Positions 60,619-64,000 of a DNA stretch of 64,000 nt are shown here, one piece after another. Position numbers and translations under genes: made by a program. Source of the stretch: JANOYJ01 sp963792485 (GTDB taxonomy: Bacteria; Pseudomonadota; Alphaproteobacteria; Rhizobiales; Rhizobiaceae). The notes beneath the pieces are model-generated. The model was not told where the DNA came from, searched no databases, and saw only the letters and a list, made by a program, of their open reading frames with translations. The DNA is taken from positions 310,001 through 374,000 of the forward strand of contig CAWBWL010000007.1 of NCBI GenBank assembly GCA_963792485.1, written 5' to 3'. Positions within the stretch are counted from its first letter, which is position 1; every line of letters begins with the position of its first letter.

Positions 60619-61047
60619 ATGCGCGCGCTCTTCGATGTAAACTTCCTGCTTGCGCTCTTTCTTCCAGCTCACGTGTTCCATGACGATGCAGAAAAATGGT
60701 TTTCAGAGAACCATGAGTTCGGCTGGTCGAGTTGCGCAATAACCGAAAACGGCGCGGTCCGTATTTTGTCGCAGCCAGCGTTTGGAACAAATCTCACTTG
60801 TGCGGGCGCGATTGCCAAAATTGCTGACGCAGCACGCCGGACAGATCACAGTTTCTGGCCAAACTCTATTTCACTCACCGACGCCGCGATATTCGATCAG
60901 CGATATATCCTCAGCTCCAAGCAAATCACTGACACATATCTTCTCGGGTTGGCGGCTCAGAACAAGGGGCGGCTTGTAACTTTTGACAAGGGTATTGTGT
61001 TGTCGTCGGTTCGAATAGCAGCTGATGAGAACCTCGTCGTCCTTTGA
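60619..61047 (+). CDS. vapC: VapC-like PIN-domain toxin
   Basis: 142 residues: Asp6 (LFDVNFLLALF), Glu43 (ITENGAVRIL), Asp105 (QITDTYLLGLA) and Asp123 (VTFDKGI) are the PIN-domain acids. A ribonuclease toxin. Convergent with gatA (4-base gap). Confidence 0.9.
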   Translation: MRALFDVNFLLALFLPAHVFHDDAEKWFSENHEFGWSSCAITENGAVRILSQPAFGTNLTCAGAIAKIADAARRTDHSFWPNSISLTDAAIFDQRYILSSKQITDTYLLGLAAQNKGRLVTFDKGIVLSSVRIAADENLVVL

Positions 61048-61051
61048 GTGT

Positions 61052-62533
61052 TCACCACCACTTCTCCGGCTGAAACCGCCCTGCCGCCCGCTCGATGACA
61101 TGCGCAGTTTGAAACAGCGTCTCTTCATCAAACGGCCTTCCGATCAGCTGAAGACCGAGCGGCAGACCCTGCGCTGACAGGCCTGCTGGAACGGCAATAC
61201 CCGGCAGTCCCGCCATGTTGACGGTGACGGTGAAGATGTCGTTGAGATACATCTGGACCGGGTCATTGCTCAGCGCCTCATCGCCAATGCCGAAGGCGGC
61301 GGATGGCGTCGCCGGAGTGAGGATCGCGTCTACCCCATCGGCGAAAACGACATCAAAGTCGCGCTTGATCAGCGAGCGAACCTTCTGCGCCTTTGTGTAG
61401 TAGGCGTCGTAATAGCCGGCTGACAGCACATATGTGCCGATCATGATGCGGCGTTTGACTTCGCGGCCAAACCCTGCAGCCCGCGTCTGCTCATACATGT
61501 CGGCAATGTCCTTGCCCGGTACGCGCAGACCGTAGCGCACGCCGTCATAACGCGCGAGATTGGATGAAGCCTCTGCCGGCGCGACGATGTAATAGGCGGG
61601 CAGCGCATATTTCGTGTGCGGCAGTGAAATATCGACAATCGTCGCTCCCGCATCCTTCAGCCAGGCGATGCCCTGCTTCCACAGGACTTCGATTTCGTCC
61701 GGCATTCCATCTACGCGGTACTCTTTGGGAATCCCAATTTTCAGTCCTTTCAACGACTTGCCTATTGCCGCCTCATAATCTGGAACAGGAAGATCAACTG
61801 ACGTTGTGTCCTTGGCGTCAACTGAGGCCATGCTTTTGAGCATGATGGCCGCATCGCGCACATCGCGCGCGATTGGCCCCGCCTGATCGAGCGAGGACGC
61901 AAAGGCGATTATCCCCCAGCGCGAGCAGCGGCCATAGGTCGGCTTGATGCCGACGGTGCCGGTAAAAGCCGCAGGCTGGCGGATCGAGCCGCCGGTATCG
62001 GTTGCCGTCGCCCCAGCGCAGAGAAATGCCGCGACCGCCGCGGCGGAGCCGCCGGATGATCCGCCGGGCACCATGTTGGCATTCGAGCCCGCCGCTTTCC
62101 ACGGGTTCACGACCGGGCCGTAATAGGACGATTCATTGGACGAACCCATCGCAAACTCGTCCATATTCAGTTTGCCAAGCTGCACGGCGCCCGCAGCCCA
62201 CAGATTAGCCGACACAGTCAATTCATAGCGGGGCTTGAAGCCGTCCAGCACATGCGAACAGGCTTGTGTGTGGTCGCCTTCGGTGGCGTAGAGATCCTTG
62301 ATGCCGAGCGGAATGCCTTCAAGAGCGCCGGTATTGCCGGAGGCACGGCGCGCGTCAGATGCCGCAGCCATGGCCTGCGCCTTGTCATGCGTGACCGACA
62401 CATAGGCGTTGAAGCTCGGATTGAACGCGTCAATTGCGGTCAGATAGGCTTGCGTGAGTTCGGCGGACGTGAACTCTTTGCCCGCCAGTCTGTCGCGCGC
62501 TTCGGCAATGGTCAGTTGGGTTAAATCGGTCAT
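61052..62533 (-). CDS. gatA: aspartyl/glutamyl-tRNA amidotransferase subunit A
   Basis: 493 residues. Amidase signature with the triad Lys79 (PLGIKDLY), Ser159 (VPGGSSGGSA) and Ser183 (DTGGSIRQPA). It releases ammonia from glutamine for tRNA amidation. gatC lies upstream. Confidence 0.96.
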   Translation of the reverse strand: MTDLTQLTIAEARDRLAGKEFTSAELTQAYLTAIDAFNPSFNAYVSVTHDKAQAMAAASDARRASGNTGALEGIPLGIKDLYATEGDHTQACSHVLDGFKPRYELTVSANLWAAGAVQLGKLNMDEFAMGSSNESSYYGPVVNPWKAAGSNANMVPGGSSGGSAAAVAAFLCAGATATDTGGSIRQPAAFTGTVGIKPTYGRCSRWGIIAFASSLDQAGPIARDVRDAAIMLKSMASVDAKDTTSVDLPVPDYEAAIGKSLKGLKIGIPKEYRVDGMPDEIEVLWKQGIAWLKDAGATIVDISLPHTKYALPAYYIVAPAEASSNLARYDGVRYGLRVPGKDIADMYEQTRAAGFGREVKRRIMIGTYVLSAGYYDAYYTKAQKVRSLIKRDFDVVFADGVDAILTPATPSAAFGIGDEALSNDPVQMYLNDIFTVTVNMAGLPGIAVPAGLSAQGLPLGLQLIGRPFDEETLFQTAHVIERAAGRFQPEKWW

Positions 62534-62577
62534 GTCACTCTGCCGGTAATCTCTGAAACGGGTTCGCCAAGCGTCTG

Positions 62578-62865
62578 TTATTCAACAACTTTCGGCACCA
62601 CGAAGAAGTTCTCATCACTCGCAGGCGCATTCGCCACAATATCAGCGGCTTTCGCGCCATCCGTGATCACATCGGCCCGTTTTTTCATCGCGACCGGCAC
62701 GACGGATGTCATGGGTTCAGCACCCGACACATCCACTTCGTTGAGCTGCTCAACAAAGCCGAGAATGCCGTTGAGTTCGCCCACCATGCGCACCGCATCC
62801 TCCTCGCTGACAGCAATGCGCGACAGTTTGGCGACGCGTTTGACGGTGGCGAGATCAACGGACAT
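62578..62865 (-). CDS. gatC: aspartyl/glutamyl-tRNA amidotransferase subunit C
   Basis: 95 residues: VDLATVKRVAKLSRIAVSEEDAVRMVGELNGILGFVEQLNEVD is the GatC pattern. First in the gatCA operon. gatB is not in the window. Confidence 0.95.
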   Translation of the reverse strand: MSVDLATVKRVAKLSRIAVSEEDAVRMVGELNGILGFVEQLNEVDVSGAEPMTSVVPVAMKKRADVITDGAKAADIVANAPASDENFFVVPKVVE

Positions 62866-62951
62866 CTAAGGCTCCAAGGAGATTTTATGGCAGTCGTATA
62901 GGGTTGCGTGCGCGGGAGCGCAACGGGTCAGAGCGTTGTCACCGAAATGGA

Positions 62952-62974
62952 ACGGGGACCCAAAAGGTCCCCGT
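62952..62974 (-). terminator. hairpin after rplQ
   Basis: ACGGGGACC pairs exactly with GGTCCCCGT (9 bp), loop 5 bases; probably the end of the rpoA-rplQ transcript. The T-run is weak. Confidence 0.6.
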
Positions 62975-63000
62975 CTGAACTTTCGATGCTGCGCGGCGTA

Positions 63001-63426
63001 TCACGCTGCTTCGGCTGTCTTCGCCTCGGCTTCAACCCGGACGCGGTCAGCGGCGCCCTTGGCTGACGTATCACGATCGACAAACTCGATGACCGCAAGC
63101 GCTGCATTGTCGCCACGGCGGAAGCCCGCCTTCATGATGCGCAGATACCCGCCATGGCGGCTGGCATAGCGCGGGGCGAGCGTTGCAAAGAGCTTTGCCA
63201 CATGCTTGTCGTCCCGGATCGCCGAAATCGCCTGGCGGCGGGCATGCAGATCGCCGCGCTTTGCGAGCGTGACGAGCTTTTCCATGATCGGGCGGATTTC
63301 CTTGGCCTTCTGCAAGGTCGTCACGATCTGCTCATGCTCGATGAGCGAGGCCGCCATGTTCGAGAACATGGCCTTGCGGTGGGCTGCGGTCCGATTGAGC
63401 TTGCGGCCTGCACTGGCGTGACGCAT
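63001..63426 (-). CDS. rplQ: 50S ribosomal protein L17
   Basis: 141 residues: MRHASAGRKLNRTAAHRKAMFSNMAASLIEHEQIVTTLQKAKEIRP is the L17 start. A polar Ala/Glu tail ends it. Last gene of the rpoA-rplQ operon. Confidence 0.97.
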   Translation of the reverse strand: MRHASAGRKLNRTAAHRKAMFSNMAASLIEHEQIVTTLQKAKEIRPIMEKLVTLAKRGDLHARRQAISAIRDDKHVAKLFATLAPRYASRHGGYLRIMKAGFRRGDNAALAVIEFVDRDTSAKGAADRVRVEAEAKTAEAA

Positions 63427-63469
63427 GAGCTTTCTCCTTCAACTGAGTGACTGAAAACGCTTGCCGCGC

Positions 63470-64000
63470 TCAGTATTGATCTTCGTAACGTTTGGCGAGG
63501 TCTTCGATATTCTCAGGCGGCCACTCGGCGACTTCCATGCCAAGGTGCAGCCCCATGGAGGCGAGGACCTCCTTGATTTCGTTGAGCGACTTGCGGCCAA
63601 AGTTTGGTGTCCGCAGCATTTCGCCTTCTGACTTCTGGATCAGATCGCCAATGTAGACGATGTTGTCGTTCTTCAGACAATTGGCCGAACGGACAGACAG
63701 CTCGAGCTCGTCGACCTTCTTGAGCAGCGCCGGGTTGAATGCAAGTTCCTGAACCTGCTCGGCAGCGCTTTCCTTTTGCGGTTCGTCGAAGTTGACGAAA
63801 ATCGCCAGCTGGTCCTGCAGGATGCGCGCAGCATAGGCGACAGAGTCTTCGCCGGATATCGACCCATTGGTCTCGATAGTCATCGTGAGCTTGTCATAGT
63901 CGAGAAACTGGCCCTCGCGGGTGTTCTCAACCTTGTAGGAAACCTTCTTCACCGGCGAGTAGAGGCTGTCGACGGGGATAAGCCCAATCGGCGCATCTTC
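63470..64000 (-). CDS. rpoA: RNA polymerase alpha subunit, 5' end off the window
   Basis: The C-terminal ~176 residues are visible. They include SPVKKVSYKVENTREGQFLDYDKLTMTIETNGSISGEDSV (end of the alpha N-terminal domain) and the CTD (LRTPNFGRKSLNEIKEVLASMGLHLGM). The frame continues through the right edge, so the start is outside. Confidence 0.96.
   Translation of the reverse strand, partial: EDAPIGLIPVDSLYSPVKKVSYKVENTREGQFLDYDKLTMTIETNGSISGEDSVAYAARILQDQLAIFVNFDEPQKESAAEQVQELAFNPALLKKVDELELSVRSANCLKNDNIVYIGDLIQKSEGEMLRTPNFGRKSLNEIKEVLASMGLHLGMEVAEWPPENIEDLAKRYEDQY

Noticed and set aside
1..64000. CRISPR arrays, rRNA genes, insertion sequences with transposases
   Set aside because: I saw no regularly spaced short repeats, no rRNA segments and no transposase or integrase motifs in any frame.

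Overview
The window is a chromosomal segment of an alphaproteobacterium. It is GC-rich, and the family set supports that placement: a Tad/Cpa pilus locus of the alphaproteobacterial type, DUF2336, PAS_5, BTLCP, DUF3126 and DUF1993 proteins, and a NifU-like scaffold of the alphaproteobacterial form. The order cannot be fixed from the sequence alone; a relative of Hyphomicrobiales or Micropepsales is plausible. The left edge cuts a methyltransferase and the right edge cuts rpoA.

Layout. 0-10.4 kb: mostly housekeeping genes, with a cysK-sseA-GNAT sulfur operon, an orphan ChrR-like cupin protein coupled to an SDR oxidoreductase, two MFS carriers and an RhlE-type helicase. 10.9-24.5 kb: accessory region with a metzincin carrying five tandem repeats, a HEAT protein, a lipoprotein, a vanadium haloperoxidase, an AlkC-like protein, an FGE-like protein without catalytic cysteines, an RTX protein, a glutathionyl-hydroquinone reductase, a Phd/PemK-like toxin-antitoxin pair, and an Abi/DUF2971 pair flanked by two copies of the 3' end of the adenine deaminase gene. 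24.5-31 kb: nucleotide and NAD salvage (ade, pncA, pncB, gpt), cspA, a uracil-DNA glycosylase-like gene and tRNA-Leu(UAA). 30.9-38.7 kb: Tad pilus assembly operon (cpaB, cpaC, small lipoprotein, cpaE, cpaF/tadA, tadB, tadC, tadD). 39-52 kb: parE, DUF2336, flavin enzymes, thrS, yidD, a MntA/HepT toxin-antitoxin locus with an extra degenerate HEPN gene, an Fe-S scaffold, folE, hisI, patatin, CBS and rhomboid genes. 52-64 kb: PAS, double PilZ and LapG-like protease genes, gamma-carbonic anhydrase, cysE, DUF192, a double cold-shock protein, gloA, vapBC, gatA/gatC, rplQ and rpoA.

The most striking features are: (1) a defence-like cassette that carries its own, synonymously diverged, ade 3' end, with a third 24-bp copy of the same core 2 kb further upstream; (2) a metzincin/HEAT gene pair of unknown role; (3) two long imperfect palindromic elements, one of which supplies the stop codons of both flanking genes; (4) a perfect operator abutting the vapB start codon; (5) a strong minus-strand terminator in a divergent intergenic region, suggesting a small RNA or attenuator; (6) single-base frameshifts in at least five otherwise well-conserved genes, including the normally essential thrS, which points to consensus errors in this assembly rather than to real gene decay.
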